NCBI GenBank assembly: GCA_021464245.1
Contig: JADCRB010000071.1
Span: forward strand, 2,108,001-2,172,000
Origin: Carallia brachiata
Lineage: Eukaryota; Streptophyta; Magnoliopsida; Malpighiales; Rhizophoraceae
Length of the DNA: 64,000 nucleotides
Direction: 5' to 3'
Numbering within the stretch: position 1 is the first letter of the stretch; every line of letters starts with the position of its first letter. The notes below the pieces were generated by a model. The model made no database searches and was not told the DNA's origin. It saw only the letters and a program-made list of their open reading frames with translations. Both the position numbers and the translations under genes were made by a program. Below, in pieces: positions 63,578 to 64,000 of this stretch.

Positions 63578-64000
63578 TTCAAAGAGAACCTTACTGGCGC
63601 CGCACCAACCTTTTACTTAACGAGAAGTTCATTTTTGACTAGCCAGCCTTGTTGGAACTGATTTTATACATATTAGCCGTTTCTTGCATGCTCTATTAAT
63701 TTGGGTTGTATTAACCCAGCAGACAAGACAAATAAAGATGCTTCCAGGCAGGTTCGCTAAGGCACATCAAAGAGATCAGATGCTAAGTAATGCCGATCCA
63801 ATTGGACTTCTAAGGGTGTGGTCCTCTGTTAAAATATAGCTAACCCCAGTGGACTTTTCAGAGTGTGGTCCTGGAGGGCAAGTTTTTCCTTCGCTACTAC
63901 ATTGAGTTCCATAAATAATAGTGTCCGTAATTTAAACAAGATTGGCCTAATTCCTCTTGTTGATCCTCGTGTATATAAAATCTTATTGCAACTTAGAAGA
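63578..64000. other. Intergenic end of window
   Basis: Two related stretches, TTGGACTTCTAAGGGTGTGG near 63800 and GTGGACTTTTCAGAGTGTGG near 63850, form a short imperfect direct repeat about 50 bp apart. No gene is visible. Confidence 0.45.

Noticed and set aside
63780..63880. Possible 5S rRNA-like or tRNA-like sequence
   Set aside because: The paired GGACTT...GTGTGG stretches form a simple direct repeat. No 5S internal control region or cloverleaf could be drawn.

Overview
This window is nuclear DNA from a flowering plant. The evidence is split genes with GT..AG introns, TATA boxes, CT-rich leaders, an AT-rich background full of A/T tracts and microsatellites, and many small inverted-repeat transposons. 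The proteins belong to land-plant families: a PINOID-type AGC VIII kinase, a DUF1644 zinc-finger protein, a plant CCCH triple zinc finger, a plant RanBP2-type zinc finger and a mitochondrial NADH-cytochrome b5 reductase. The style suggests a eudicot, possibly a woody rosid, but I cannot name the species from sequence alone.

Layout. 1.2-3.8 kb: DUF1644 gene on the minus strand with a 5'UTR intron. 4.2-4.8 and 6.0-6.5 kb: two hAT-like MITEs. 6.7-7.7 kb: a small three-exon minus-strand gene for a DnaJ-type cysteine-rich zinc-finger membrane protein. 8-15.9 kb: intergenic, with a third MITE at 13.5 kb. 16.0-17.9 kb: two-exon PINOID2-like kinase. 18-26.8 kb: intergenic, with one MITE and SINE-like fragments. 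26.9-28.5 kb: RanBP2-type zinc-finger gene. 31.3-34.4 kb: CCCH zinc-finger gene. 35.6-44.6 kb: a decayed, internally duplicated homologue of FANCD2 (Fanconi anaemia DNA-crosslink repair), carrying its own Mutator-type MITE. 45.6-50.7 kb: a 13-exon NADH-cytochrome b5 reductase gene, fully reconstructable (326 aa). 51.8-54.2 kb: a probable transcription unit of unclear coding content. 54.3-64 kb: repeat-rich DNA with two further GGTT/CCGG MITEs, a Mutator-like foldback element holding a nested MITE, and an orphan exon-like fragment.

The five intact multi-exon genes and the near-single-exon DUF1644 gene look independent (auxin-transport signalling, RNA-binding zinc fingers, plastid or membrane zinc finger, mitochondrial redox). 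They are not a cluster or operon. The most unusual content is the FANCD2 relic with a tandem ~1.77 kb exon-containing duplication, and the dense, well-preserved set of GGTT/CCGG-ended hAT-like elements with readable 8-bp target duplications. Protein-family names rest on recalled family motifs, not on a database search. I found no tRNA, rRNA, CRISPR array, organellar insert or autonomous transposase.
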